Under the pieces are notes generated by a model, which saw only the letters and a list, made by a program, of their open reading frames with translations, was not told where the DNA came from and searched no databases. Positions 53,834 to 62,449 of a DNA stretch of 64,000 bases are shown in pieces. The position numbers and the translations under genes were made by a program. This DNA comes from CAIOYC01 sp965277345. GTDB taxonomy: Bacteria > Pseudomonadota > Alphaproteobacteria > Caulobacterales > Caulobacteraceae. The DNA is taken from NCBI GenBank assembly GCA_965277345.1, contig CBDICI010000003.1, positions 1 through 64,000 on the forward strand, in the 5' to 3' direction. Every line of letters starts with the position of its first letter. Within the stretch, counting starts at the first letter, position 1.

Positions 53834-55018
53834 ATGCATCTCGACCGCCGCACGCTTCTGGCCATGACCGCCAGTCTTATGCCCGCCAGTCTGACGCCCG
53901 CCTCGACCCTGGCGCAGGGCTTCAACCACATGGGCGCCCGGCCGGCCCTGCCGCACGTATCGGAGGCGCTGGATCAGGTCCTGAAGCAGACCGGTGTGCC
54001 GGCGCTAGGCTATGCGGCGGTGAATGCGGGCGGTCTTCTGGCGCTCGACGTGGCGGGGCGGCGGCGCGCCGATGTGGACGACTACGTTACCTCCGACGAC
54101 AGCTGGCACATCGGCTCCAACACCAAGGCGATGACCGCGGCCCTCTATGCCCGGCTGGTGGAGCAACTCAAGGCCAACTGGGGCGCGACGCTGAATGACC
54201 TGTTTCCGGACGCCGCGGACGCCAACCCCGCCTGGGCCACGGTGAAGATCGAGGACGTGCTGGCCCACCGCTCCGGCGTCAGCGACAACGGTCTGATCGA
54301 CCAGGCCTGGCTGATCAAGGCCCACGCCGACAACCGCCCGGTGATCCAGCAGCGCGCCGATTTCGCGGCCCGCCTGCTGCGCAACACCCCCACCGGCAAG
54401 GCCGGCGCGTTCGAATACGCCAATTCCAACTACATCCTGGCCGGCGCGGCGATGGAGCGCATCCTCAAGACCGACTGGGAAAGCGCCATGGCGGCCGAGG
54501 TGTTCGGGCCGCTGCACATGACCTCCGCCGCGTTCGGCGCGCCCACCGGCCCCAACCCCTGGGGCCACGAACCGGGGCCCAACGGCGCGCTGACCCCGGT
54601 CGATCCCCTGCACGACGTGGCCGATAACCCGCCCGTGTTCGGCCCGGCGGGCCGCGTCCACCTGTCGCTGGCCGACTACGCCAAGTTCGCGCGGGTGTTC
54701 CTGACCGACGGCGGCGACTGGCTGAAGCCCGAAAGCCTGGCCCGGCTCGCGCGCCCCTGGGACGGCAAGGAGGGCTACGCGCTGGGCTGGCAGTATTACG
54801 AGAACCGGGGCTGGGCCAACGGGCCGGTCCTGGCGCATGAGGGCTCCAATACGCTCTGGCGCACCCTGGCCCTGATCGCGCCGGCGCGGCCCGCGGCCTA
54901 TCTGCTGGTCACCAACTGCGGCGGCGATGCGGGCCAGCGGGCGGTGCAGCTGATGGCCGCGCGCCTGATCGCCCAGCAGGTGGACCCCGGCGACGTCCCC
55001 GGCCTGCCGCGCGGCTGA
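53834..55018 (+). CDS. Exported beta-lactamase-fold serine hydrolase
   Basis: 394 residues. N-terminus MHLDRRTLLAMTASLMPASL is a signal peptide with twin arginines. Catalytic motifs of the class C/DD-peptidase fold are SNTK (in SWHIGSNTKAMTAALYA), YAN (in FEYANSNYILAGA) and HEG (in LAHEGSNTLWR). Substrate may be peptidoglycan peptides or esters; it need not give drug resistance. Confidence 0.92.
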   Translation: MHLDRRTLLAMTASLMPASLTPASTLAQGFNHMGARPALPHVSEALDQVLKQTGVPALGYAAVNAGGLLALDVAGRRRADVDDYVTSDDSWHIGSNTKAMTAALYARLVEQLKANWGATLNDLFPDAADANPAWATVKIEDVLAHRSGVSDNGLIDQAWLIKAHADNRPVIQQRADFAARLLRNTPTGKAGAFEYANSNYILAGAAMERILKTDWESAMAAEVFGPLHMTSAAFGAPTGPNPWGHEPGPNGALTPVDPLHDVADNPPVFGPAGRVHLSLADYAKFARVFLTDGGDWLKPESLARLARPWDGKEGYALGWQYYENRGWANGPVLAHEGSNTLWRTLALIAPARPAAYLLVTNCGGDAGQRAVQLMAARLIAQQVDPGDVPGLPRG

Positions 55019-55090
55019 TCGAGACGATCGGCGGGGGAAGCGGAGCCATTCGCGCGCCTGTGCATTAGCGTATAAACAGGAGATAAGCTG

Positions 55091-55240
55091 ATGTTTCTGG
55101 CAATCGCGGGCGTTCTGGTCGTTCTCTGGCTGCTGGGCTTTCTGGCGTTCCACGTCGCCGGCGGCCTGATCCACATTCTGTTGGTGCTGGCCGTGATCGC
55201 GGTGGTCTGGAACTTCGTGGCCGGGCGCCGCCGGGTTTAG
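55091..55240 (+). CDS. Small membrane protein (lmo0937 type)
   Basis: 49 residues with two hydrophobic segments (FLAIAGVLVVLWLLGFLAF and LIHILLVLAVIAVVWNFV) and a basic end GRRRV. The layout matches the lmo0937 family of tiny membrane proteins. AGGAGAT lies 6 bases before ATG 55091. The stop codon overlaps the stop of the convergent ccr gene. Confidence 0.82.
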   Translation: MFLAIAGVLVVLWLLGFLAFHVAGGLIHILLVLAVIAVVWNFVAGRRRV

Positions 55241-56511
55241 CGCTCCGCCGCGATCTCCAGCACTTGCTCATAGGTGCGCAGGCCCGGTTGCTGGGCGGTG
55301 ACCAGCACCGCCATGTTGCCGGGCAGGTGTTTGTTATCCAGCATTTTCTCGTGCGCGGCGGGGATGTCGTCCCAGGGGAACACCTCTGACAGGCAGGGAT
55401 CGAGGCGCCGCTCGATCATCAACTGGTTGGCGGCGGAGGCCTGCATCAGGTTGGCGAAGTGGCTGCCCTGTACGCGCTTCTGGCGCATCCACAAAAAGCG
55501 TGCGTCCATGGTCAGGTTGTAGCCCGACGTGCCGGCGCAGATCACCACCATGCCGCCGCGCTTCACCAGGAAGACCGAGACGGGGAAGGTGCTCTCGCCG
55601 GGATGCTCGAACACCATGTCCACATCGCGCTTGCCGGTGATGTCCCAGATGGCTTTGCCGAACTTGCGGCACTCCTTCATATAGGTGCCGAACGCCTCGC
55701 CGTTTACGGGCGGAAGCTGGCCCCAGCAGTCGAAGTCCTTGCGGTTCAGCACCGCCTTGGCGCCCATGCTCATCACATAGTCGCGCTTGCTCTCGTCGGA
55801 GACCACGCCGATGGCGTTGGCGCCGGCGGTGGCGCAAAGCTGCACTGCGAAGACGCCTAGCCCGCCCGAAGCGCCCCAGACCAGCACGTTGTCGCCGGGC
55901 TTTAGCTCGTGCGGCTTGTGGCCGAACAGCATCCGGTAGGCGGTGGCCAGGGTCAGGGTATAGCAGGCGGCCTCTTCCCAGGTCAGGTGCTTGGGCCGCG
56001 CCATGAGCTGGCGCGACTGCACCCTGCAGAACTGGGCGAAGGAGCCGTCCGGCGTCTCATAGCCCCAGATGCGCTGGGAGGGCGAGAACATCGGATCGCC
56101 GCCGTTGCACTCCTCGTCGTCCCCGTCGTCCTGGTTGCAGTGGACCACCACCTCGTCGCCCGGCTTCCACCGCTTCACCTTGCGGCCCACCGCCCAGACG
56201 ATGCCCGAGGCGTCGGAGCCGGCGATGTGGTAGGGCTGCTTGTGGCCGTCCAGCGGGCTGATCGGCTCACCGAGCGCGGCCCAGACCCCATTGTAATTAA
56301 CCCCCGCCGCCATCACCAGGATCAGGCACTCGTCGTCACCGATGGTGGGCGTCGCCAGCACCTCCACCTGCATGGCGGTGTTGGGTCGGCCGTGGCGCTC
56401 CTTGCGGATGGCCCAGGCGTACATGGTCGAGGGGACGTGGAAGGCCGGCGGAACCTCGCCGATCTCGTAGAGGTCCTTCTCCACCGGGCGGGAAAGGGTG
56501 GCCGCTTCCAT
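55237..56511 (-). CDS. ccr: Crotonyl-CoA carboxylase/reductase
   Basis: Key enzyme of the ethylmalonyl-CoA pathway: NADPH-dependent reductive carboxylation of crotonyl-CoA. MDR-type fold, 424 residues from ATG 56511 (MEAATLSRPVEKDLYEIGEV). Diagnostic stretches are GVNYNGVWAALGEPISPLDG, IWGYETPDGSFAQFCRVQSR, NADP loop VLVWGASGGLGVFAVQLCA, and MVFEHPGESTFPVSVFLVKR. Divergent from ecm, so both steps are encoded back to back. Confidence 0.97.
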   Translation of the reverse strand: MEAATLSRPVEKDLYEIGEVPPAFHVPSTMYAWAIRKERHGRPNTAMQVEVLATPTIGDDECLILVMAAGVNYNGVWAALGEPISPLDGHKQPYHIAGSDASGIVWAVGRKVKRWKPGDEVVVHCNQDDGDDEECNGGDPMFSPSQRIWGYETPDGSFAQFCRVQSRQLMARPKHLTWEEAACYTLTLATAYRMLFGHKPHELKPGDNVLVWGASGGLGVFAVQLCATAGANAIGVVSDESKRDYVMSMGAKAVLNRKDFDCWGQLPPVNGEAFGTYMKECRKFGKAIWDITGKRDVDMVFEHPGESTFPVSVFLVKRGGMVVICAGTSGYNLTMDARFLWMRQKRVQGSHFANLMQASAANQLMIERRLDPCLSEVFPWDDIPAAHEKMLDNKHLPGNMAVLVTAQQPGLRTYEQVLEIAAER

Positions 56512-56571
56512 CGGGCGCTCCAAACAAAAGGGTCGAATGTGGCCTGAGCCTCCGCCAGAATGCGACATACC

Positions 56572-56618
56572 GCAACAACTTTCCGCATCGCAGCATATTA
56601 TCGCGGCAATCTTGTTGC
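56572..56618. promoter_or_regulatory. Inverted repeat in the ccr/ecm intergenic region
   Basis: GCAACAA (56572-56578) and TTGTTGC (56612-56618) are a perfect 7-bp inverted repeat in the 253-base divergent region, around an A+T-rich CATATTAT. A candidate regulator site shared by ccr and ecm. Confidence 0.35.
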
Positions 56619-56653
56619 TGCGCCGCGACGGGGTCGATAGCGTCTATAAGTGG

Positions 56654-56756
56654 CTGTCATCCCGGAAAGCGCGCAGCGCTTATCCGGGACCTCGATGATG
56701 GCTTGCACCCTCCATCGGGGTCCCGGCTCTGCGCTGCGCTCCGGCCGGGATGACAG
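56654..56756. repeat. Inverted-repeat element directly upstream of ecm
   Basis: Terminal arms CTGTCATCCCGG (56654-56665) and CCGGGATGACAG (56745-56756) are perfect 12-bp inverted copies. Inside are GCGCGCAGCGCTTATCCGGG and TCTGCGCTGCGCTCCGGC. It ends 8 bases before the ecm ATG. Its last two bases are part of AGGAG, the ecm ribosome binding site. Confidence 0.82.
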
Positions 56757-56764
56757 GAGTTCGG

Positions 56765-58759
56765 ATGAGCGACGACAAGCCGTTCCAGCACGCGCCGGAT
56801 GCGCCGTGGATCTTCCGCACCTATGCCGGCCACTCCACGGCGGAAAAGTCCAACGCGCTTTATCGCTCCAACCTGGCGCGGGGCCAGACCGGACTGTCCA
56901 TCGCCTTCGACCTGCCGACCCAGACCGGCTACGACCCGGATCACATCCTGGCGCGGGGCGAGGTGGGCAAGGTGGGGGTGCCGGTATCGCACCTCGGCGA
57001 CATGCGCGCCCTGTTCGACGGCATTCCGCTCGACAAGATGAACACGTCGATGACCATCAACGCCCCCGCGGCCTGGCTGCTGGCCCTCTATGTGGCGCTG
57101 GCGGAGGAGCAGGGGGTGGGCCGCGCGGCTCTGCAAGGCACCACCCAGAACGATATCATCAAGGAATACCTGTCGCGCGGCGCCTACATCTATCCGCCGG
57201 GCCCATCGCTGCGCCTGATCGCCGACATGGTGACCTGGTGCTATCTGGAGACGCCGAAGTTCAACCCGATGAACGTCTGTTCCTATCACCTGCAGGAGGC
57301 CGGCGCGACGCCGGAGCAGGAGCTGGCCTATGCCCTGGCCACCGCCATTGCGGTGCTGGACGAGGTCAAGACGTCCGGCCGGGTTCCGGACGAGGATTTC
57401 GCCACCGTCGCCTCGCGCATCTCCTTCTTCGTCAATGCGGGCGTGCGGTTCGTCACCGAGCTTTGCAAGATGCGCGCCTTTACAGAGCTTTGGAACGAGA
57501 TCCTGCGGGATCGCTACGGCGTGGCCGATCCCAGGCAGCGGCGCTTCCGCTATGGCGTGCAGGTCAACTCGTTGGGCTTGACCGAGCCGCAGCCGGAGAA
57601 CAACGTCTATCGCATCCTGATCGAGATGCTGGCGGTGACTCTCAGCAAGACCGCCCGCGCCCGCGCCGTTCAGCTTCCCGCCTGGAACGAGGCGCTGGGC
57701 CTGCCGCGCCCGTGGGACCAGCAGTGGTCGCTCCGGATGCAGCAGGTGCTCGCCTATGAGACCGACCTCCTGGAGTTCGAGGACCTGTTCGACGGCTCGA
57801 ACGTGGTGGAGGCCAAGGTTGCTGACCTGAAGGTCAAAGCGCTCGCCCTGCTGGCCGAGGTGGAGGCCGCGGGCGGGGCGGCGGCCGCCATCGAAACCAT
57901 GAAGGGCTCGCTGGTGGGAGCCAATGCCGGCCGGGTCAGGGCCATCGAGACCGGAGACATGACCGTGGTCGGCGTCAACCGGTGGACCGACAGCGAAACC
58001 TCCCCCCTGTCCGCCGGCGAGGGCATGATCGAGACCGTCGATCCGCGCCTGGAGGCCGGCACGGTGCAGAAGCTGAAGGCTTGGCGCGCCGCCCGCGATC
58101 CGGCCGCGGTTGAGGCGGCGCTCGCCGCGCTGACCGAGGCGGCCCGCGGCGGCGCGAACATCATGCCCCCCTCCATTGCGGCGGCCAAGGCGGGCGTGAC
58201 CACCGGCGAATGGGCCGACGCCCTGCGCGGCGTGTTCGGCGAGTACCGCGGCCCCACCGGCGTCGGTCTGGTCATGCTCACGGGAGGCGGCGACTACGAC
58301 GAGGTTCGCGCCGAGGTGGACCGGGTTTCCGAGGCGCTCGGCCGGCGCCTGACGCTGCTGGTCGGCAAGCCGGGGCTGGACGGCCACTCCAACGGGGCCG
58401 AACAGATCGCCACCCGCGCCCGCGCCGTCGGGATGGAGGCGGTCTATGACGGCATCCGCTCCACCCCCGCGGAGATCGTCTCGCGGGCGAAGGAGAGCCG
58501 CGCCCACGTCATCGGGCTGTCGATCCTGTCCGGCTCGCATCTCGACCTGGCGCAGGAGGTCGTGCGCCTGCTCCGCGCCGAGGGGCTGGACCACATCCCC
58601 GTGGTGGTCGGCGGCATCGTCCCGCCCGAGGACGCGCTGGTGTTGAAACAGATGGGCGTCAGGCGCGTCTACACCCCCAAGGACTTCCAACTCACCGGCA
58701 TCATGGCCGATATTGTTAAGGTGGCGGAAGCGGCGGCGTTGGCGGAAGTCGAACCCTGA
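56765..58759 (+). CDS. ecm: Ethylmalonyl-CoA mutase
   Basis: Coenzyme B12-dependent mutase, 664 residues. N-terminal acyl-CoA barrel (YRSNLARGQTGLSIAFDLPT, QTGYDPDHILARGEVGKVGV, AALQGTTQNDIIKEYLSRGA). C-terminal cobalamin domain with DXHXXG (GKPGLDGHSNGAEQIATRA), SXL (VIGLSILSGSH) and GG (VVVGGIVPPEDALVL). Divergence from ccr separates it from methylmalonyl-CoA mutase; both act in acetyl-CoA assimilation. The leader contains a palindromic repeat. Confidence 0.95.
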   Translation: MSDDKPFQHAPDAPWIFRTYAGHSTAEKSNALYRSNLARGQTGLSIAFDLPTQTGYDPDHILARGEVGKVGVPVSHLGDMRALFDGIPLDKMNTSMTINAPAAWLLALYVALAEEQGVGRAALQGTTQNDIIKEYLSRGAYIYPPGPSLRLIADMVTWCYLETPKFNPMNVCSYHLQEAGATPEQELAYALATAIAVLDEVKTSGRVPDEDFATVASRISFFVNAGVRFVTELCKMRAFTELWNEILRDRYGVADPRQRRFRYGVQVNSLGLTEPQPENNVYRILIEMLAVTLSKTARARAVQLPAWNEALGLPRPWDQQWSLRMQQVLAYETDLLEFEDLFDGSNVVEAKVADLKVKALALLAEVEAAGGAAAAIETMKGSLVGANAGRVRAIETGDMTVVGVNRWTDSETSPLSAGEGMIETVDPRLEAGTVQKLKAWRAARDPAAVEAALAALTEAARGGANIMPPSIAAAKAGVTTGEWADALRGVFGEYRGPTGVGLVMLTGGGDYDEVRAEVDRVSEALGRRLTLLVGKPGLDGHSNGAEQIATRARAVGMEAVYDGIRSTPAEIVSRAKESRAHVIGLSILSGSHLDLAQEVVRLLRAEGLDHIPVVVGGIVPPEDALVLKQMGVRRVYTPKDFQLTGIMADIVKVAEAAALAEVEP

Positions 58760-58771
58760 TCCGGGCGCGGC

Positions 58772-58890
58772 GGCCCCCTCACCCTACCCTCTCCCCGAGG
58801 GGAGAGGGGTTGTCGTTCTGGGCTGTCGCGGCAAGCCCCGCTCGCGGGAGAGGGAGAGGCCCGCGCCGTAGGCGTGGGAGGGTGAGGGCC
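58772..58890. repeat. Inverted-repeat element after ecm
   Basis: Outer arms GGCCCCCTCACCCT (58772) and AGGGTGAGGGCC (58879-58890). An inner stem CCCTCTCCCCGAGGGGAGAG lies at the left end, and GGGAGAGGGAGAGG at the right. It starts 12 bases after the ecm stop. Confidence 0.75.
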
Positions 58891-58957
58891 CGTGAAGGTC
58901 GGGCCTCTGGCGCCCCGCTTGCCTAACCGGTCTTAACCTTCGCCGGAGCGTCCGAAA

Positions 58958-59209
58958 ATGAGCCGCGCCCTGACCGTATTGACCGGCCCGCCCTCCTCGC
59001 CGAACAACGCCGAGCCCCGCGCCCGAGGCCAAAAGGCGGCGACCTCGGTGGTGGACGCCCAGGTGGCCGGCCAGACCGGCGCCCGGCGGGGACTCCGGGG
59101 CGGCGCGCCTGTGCTCGAGGCCGCCCGCGCGGCCTATCTGGACGCCGAGTGGCGCGGCGAGGGCGACCGCCGGCTGCCGGCCGGAACCTTCCGGCGTGTG
59201 ATCCTCTAG
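58958..59209 (+). CDS. Small hypothetical protein
   Basis: 83 residues (MSRALTVLTGPPSSPNNAEP; ending RRLPAGTFRRVIL). No recognised domain or membrane segment; the C-terminal part (LEAARAAYLDAEWRGEGDRR) is predicted helical. It has a plausible start and lies in the same direction as ecm and cspA. Conservation is not established here. Confidence 0.55.
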   Translation: MSRALTVLTGPPSSPNNAEPRARGQKAATSVVDAQVAGQTGARRGLRGGAPVLEAARAAYLDAEWRGEGDRRLPAGTFRRVIL

Positions 59210-59264
59210 GCGCGGCAAGGCTGGCGCGGAATTTGCAGGCCGGGCGGCGAGCCGGGAGCCGCCC

Positions 59265-59330
59265 ATGTCCACCCTCTATCGCATCCTCGACATCGCCGTG
59301 GTCGCGCTGATCTTCACCGCGCTCACCTGA
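59265..59330 (+). CDS. 21-residue single-helix membrane microprotein
   Basis: ATG 59265 to TGA 59330 encodes MSTLYRILDIAVVALIFTAL-T: a short polar start followed by one hydrophobic helix. GGGAG lies about 7 bases upstream. Too short to be caught by usual ORF filters. Candidate only. Confidence 0.4.
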   Translation: MSTLYRILDIAVVALIFTALT

Positions 59331-59444
59331 GAAACCGGTACGCCAAACCGGGTTGACCGGGCGGCGCCGGCGGGCCCATCTTCGCCGCGCGGGTCAGGGC
59401 GCGTTCCCGCCCGACTGTGGTATGGCGATCGGGAGTGCCGGACA

Positions 59445-59648
59445 ATGTCCAACGGTACGGTGAAATGGTTCAACACCACCAAGGGTTATGGCTTCATCCA
59501 GCCTGAAGACGGCGGCGCGGACGTGTTCGTGCACGTGTCGGCGGTGGAGAAGGCGGGTCTGCGCGGTCTCAACGAAGGCCAGCGCGTGGCCTTTGAAATC
59601 CAGAATGAGCGGGGCAAGAACGCCGCGGTGAACCTGCGGCCGCTTTAG
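59445..59648 (+). CDS. cspA: Cold shock domain protein
   Basis: 67 residues, single-stranded nucleic-acid binding beta barrel. RNP1 ([11 protein letters not shown]) and RNP2 ([10 protein letters not shown]) are intact; [12 protein letters not shown] is the canonical N-terminus. An RNA chaperone in cold or growth transitions. Stop codon overlaps the stop of the convergent transporter gene. Confidence 0.97.
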   Translation: MSNGTVKWFNTTKGYGFIQPEDGGADVFVHVSAVEKAGLRGLNEGQRVAFEIQNERGKNAAVNLRPL

Positions 59649-60547
59649 GCTTCCGGCGCTTCGACCGGCTGCGGAGGGCGCGCCGCGGTCTGGGCGATGG
59701 CGACGCCCACCAGGGCCAGCCCCGCCGCCAGCGCCTGCAGCGGCGTCATCGCCTCGGCGAAGATCAGCCAGCCGAGCGCCGCGGCGATCACCGGCTGGAC
59801 CAGCACCACCACCGCCGCCAGCGCCGTCGGCAGCCGGCCGAGCGCCCAGGCGATGGCGCCCTGGCCGCACACGTGGACGAGGCCGAGCGCCGCCATGGCC
59901 GCCCAGCCGCCGGCGCCCACCGGCCACAGCCCCTCGCCCAGCAGCAGCGCCGCCAGGGCCAGCAGCGGCAGGCCGGGCAGGGAGGAGCCCAGCATTACCG
60001 CCACGGTGGAGAAGCTCTGCCGGGCCTGGCGCACCACCAGGAAATAGCCGCCGTACCAGACCGCCGTCATTACCGAGAGAATGTCGCCGAGATAGCTCGG
60101 CGCCCGCCCGCCGACACCGGCCTTGAACACCGCCATCCCCACCGCGCCCAGCACCGCCACCGTCAGGCCGATCAGGAACACCGGGCGCGGCCGCTCCTTG
60201 AACGCCAGGGCGGCGACGATGGTGACCAGGATCGGCGTCAGGTTGGACAGCACCGTCGCGTTGGCCACCGAGGTGAAGTGGATGCCGTAGTGCCAAAAGC
60301 CGAGGTCGGTGGCGAAGAACGCCGCGCCGAGCCAGATCAGCGGCGTGCGGAGCGCCCTCCTCCCATCGCCCGGCGCGCCCGGCCGGGCGATGAGGATCAG
60401 GAACCACGGCATGGCGAAGAACAACCGCCAGAAGCCGGTCGCCGCCGGGCCCGCGCCGCCCAGCCGGACCAGGATCGGCGACCAGCCGATGGCCATGGCC
60501 CCAAGCAGAAGGACGATCAGGGCGCGGCGGTCGGTGGTGGGACTCAT
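59645..60547 (-). CDS. DMT/EamA family transporter
   Basis: 300 residues, ten predicted membrane helices in two EamA halves ([20 protein letters not shown]; second half from about [20 protein letters not shown]). Blocks [20 protein letters not shown] and [20 protein letters not shown] are family signatures. Substrate unknown; EamA exporters commonly move amino acids or metabolites. Confidence 0.93.
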   Translation of the reverse strand: MSPTTDRRALIVLLLGAMAIGWSPILVRLGGAGPAATGFWRLFFAMPWFLILIARPGAPGDGRRALRTPLIWLGAAFFATDLGFWHYGIHFTSVANATVLSNLTPILVTIVAALAFKERPRPVFLIGLTVAVLGAVGMAVFKAGVGGRAPSYLGDILSVMTAVWYGGYFLVVRQARQSFSTVAVMLGSSLPGLPLLALAALLLGEGLWPVGAGGWAAMAALGLVHVCGQGAIAWALGRLPTALAAVVVLVQPVIAAALGWLIFAEAMTPLQALAAGLALVGVAIAQTAARPPQPVEAPEA

Positions 60548-60590
60548 CGCCCGCTTCTGCCCGAGGGGAACCGTTTCGCCAACCGCCGGA

Positions 60591-61430
60591 TCAGTCCAGC
60601 CCGACCAGGGCGCGGATGGCGGCGGGGGTGGCGCCCTTGGCGCGCAGGTCGCACAGGCGTCCCGTGCCCTCGCGCTTGGCGAAGCGCTTGCCGTCCGGGC
60701 CGAGGATCAGCCGGTGGTGGCGATAGAGGGGCGTCGGCAGACCCAGCAGGGCCTGCAGCAGGCGCTGGATGTGCACCGCCTCGCGCAGGTCCTCGCCGCG
60801 GATCACATGGGTGACGCCCTGCAGCGCGTCGTCGACGACGGAGGCCAGGTGATAGGCCACGCCCACGTCCTTGCGCGCCAGCACCACGTCGCCCGCGGTG
60901 TTCGGATCGGCAAACGCCGCGCCGCGGTCGAGATCGGTAAAGCCCAGGCGGTCGTAGGCGCCGCCGAGGCGCCGCCGCGCCGCGTCCAGAGACAGGCGCC
61001 AGGCGAAGGGTTCCCGGCGGCCGAGGCGCTCGGCCTCCTCCGCCGGGGGCAGCGCCGCGCCGCGAAATGCCGCTTCCGCGCCGTGGGGTGCGGCGGAGGC
61101 GGCCTGCGCCATGGCCTTGCGGGTGCGAAAGCAGCGATAGAGCAGGCCCATTTCCCGCAAGCGCTCGATGGCGGCCTCATGGTCGGCCCGGTGCTCCGAC
61201 TGCCGGCGCACCGGCCTTTCCCACACGAGGCCGAGCCAGTTCAGGTCATCCTCGATGGCCCGCGTGTATTCAGGCCGGCAGCGGGTGGCGTCGATATCCT
61301 CCAGGCGCAGGAGGAAGCGTCCGCCCGCCGCCTGCGCCGCGCCATAGGCTGTCAGGGCCGAATAGGTGTGGCCGAGGTGCAGGGGGCCGGTGGGCGAGGG
61401 GGCGAAACGGGTGACGAAGGGCGCGCTCAC
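60591..61430 (-). CDS. gluQ: Glutamyl-Q tRNA(Asp) synthetase
   Basis: Truncated GluRS paralogue that glutamylates queuosine in tRNA-Asp. About 279 residues from GTG 61430 (VSAPFVTRFAPSPTGPLHLG). HIGH motif is HLGH, KMSKS-like motif is GPDGKRFAKREG. Lacks the anticodon-binding domain, as the family does. An earlier start at 61502 would overlap the TetR gene by 44 bases; the true start is uncertain. Confidence 0.92.
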   Translation of the reverse strand: MSAPFVTRFAPSPTGPLHLGHTYSALTAYGAAQAAGGRFLLRLEDIDATRCRPEYTRAIEDDLNWLGLVWERPVRRQSEHRADHEAAIERLREMGLLYRCFRTRKAMAQAASAAPHGAEAAFRGAALPPAEEAERLGRREPFAWRLSLDAARRRLGGAYDRLGFTDLDRGAAFADPNTAGDVVLARKDVGVAYHLASVVDDALQGVTHVIRGEDLREAVHIQRLLQALLGLPTPLYRHHRLILGPDGKRFAKREGTGRLCDLRAKGATPAAIRALVGLD

Positions 61431-61458
61431 TTCCGGACACCCGGGGCGGGGGCTCGGC

Positions 61459-62097
61459 CTAGGCTCCGCCCGCTGCCGCGGCGCGGCTGACGGTGCAGAC
61501 ACGGCCGACCAGTTCCTCGATGAAGCGATCCTCCCCGCCCAGGGCCTCTATCATGTCCTTGAACTGGGCGAAACCGACCATTTCGGCGACGCCGTGGGCG
61601 GAGCACCAGGCGGCGACGCACCAGAGCTTCAGCCCCATCTCGTCGTTCGGATCGACCCCGGCCCGGACCATGGCGTCCGCGACCATGTGAAATCCGCCGC
61701 CGGACTCCTGGGTCTTGTCGGGCATGGAGTCCTGGTCGCGCGAACAGTCGTACATGACGCGGTAAAGGGCCGGGTTGGCTCTGGCGAACTTCACGTAGGC
61801 CACGCCGATGGTGGTCATCTTCTGCTCGGCATCGGTGTGGACGGCCGCCTTGATCGCCTCGCCCAGCGCCTCGAACCCGGCCTCGGCGATGGCGTTGAGC
61901 AGGTCCGACTTGTCCTTGAAGTGGTGATAGGGGGCCGCCGGGCTGACCCCCGCCTCCCGCGCCACGGCCCGCAGCGACAGCGCCTGAGGCCCCTCGCGCT
62001 CCAGGATTCGCTCCGCCGCCAGGATCAGCGCGCGGCGCAGATCGCCGTGGTGATAGGGGCGGGCTTCGACCGTGTCGACGGGGGCGGGCTTGTTCAT
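61459..62097 (-). CDS. TetR-family transcriptional regulator
   Basis: 212 residues from ATG 62097 (GTG 62106 also possible). HTH domain YHHGDLRRALILAAERILER, SLRAVAREAGVSPAAPYHHF, KDKSDLLNAIA. The C-terminal ligand domain (ALYRVMYDCSRDQDSMPDKT, LWCVAAWCSAHGVAEMVGFA) has the TetR_C WHG-like HGVAEM region. Divergent from a 48-residue membrane microprotein, its most likely direct target. Confidence 0.93.
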   Translation of the reverse strand: MNKPAPVDTVEARPYHHGDLRRALILAAERILEREGPQALSLRAVAREAGVSPAAPYHHFKDKSDLLNAIAEAGFEALGEAIKAAVHTDAEQKMTTIGVAYVKFARANPALYRVMYDCSRDQDSMPDKTQESGGGFHMVADAMVRAGVDPNDEMGLKLWCVAAWCSAHGVAEMVGFAQFKDMIEALGGEDRFIEELVGRVCTVSRAAAAGGA

Positions 62098-62137
62098 CGG
62101 AGGCACTCTAGTTTTTTATCCGAACGGCGTAAAGATC

Positions 62138-62183
62138 ATCTTGACACCGTTCACATGGACGGCTATTTGAACATTGTCAAGAT
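62138..62183 (+). promoter_or_regulatory. Promoter and inverted repeat between tetR and the microprotein
   Basis: TTGACA (62141-62146), 17-base spacer, TATTTG (62164-62169): near-consensus sigma70 promoter reading toward 62232. ATCTTGACA (62138-62146) and TGTCAAGAT (62175-62183) form a 9-bp perfect inverted repeat bracketing it. A shorter GTTCA/TGAAC pair lies inside. Good candidate TetR operator region. Confidence 0.6.
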
Positions 62184-62231
62184 CGAGCTTGGCCGCTGGG
62201 GCGAAGCCGAAAACCTAACGGGGATAACATC

Positions 62232-62378
62232 ATGTCGTACCAAGCGCTCTCCACCGCAACCGACGCCGTTCGCAATTCCGGCGGCGTCTTCGCCCTTCTC
62301 GCCGACCGGATCGGCCCCCTGATCCTGCTGGTCATGGGCCTCGCCATGGGCGGCGTCACCGTCCTGACCGGCGCTTGA
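62232..62378 (+). CDS. 48-residue membrane microprotein, divergent from TetR
   Basis: ATG 62232 to TGA 62378. The sequence begins MSYQALSTATDAVRNSGG and continues into one hydrophobic, Gly-rich helix (LILLVMGLAMGGVTVLTGA). CGGGGA lies about 10 bases upstream. It is the only gene downstream of the strong promoter at 62141-62169. No known family recognised; possible roles are a regulator of a membrane protein, or a small stress peptide. Confidence 0.6.
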   Translation: MSYQALSTATDAVRNSGGVFALLADRIGPLILLVMGLAMGGVTVLTGA

Positions 62379-62449
62379 TGGGTCCGATCTCCCCCCGGCC
62401 GTGAGCCCTCACTTGCGGCCGGCGAGGGAAGCGGGCTTAGCTGCCCCGC

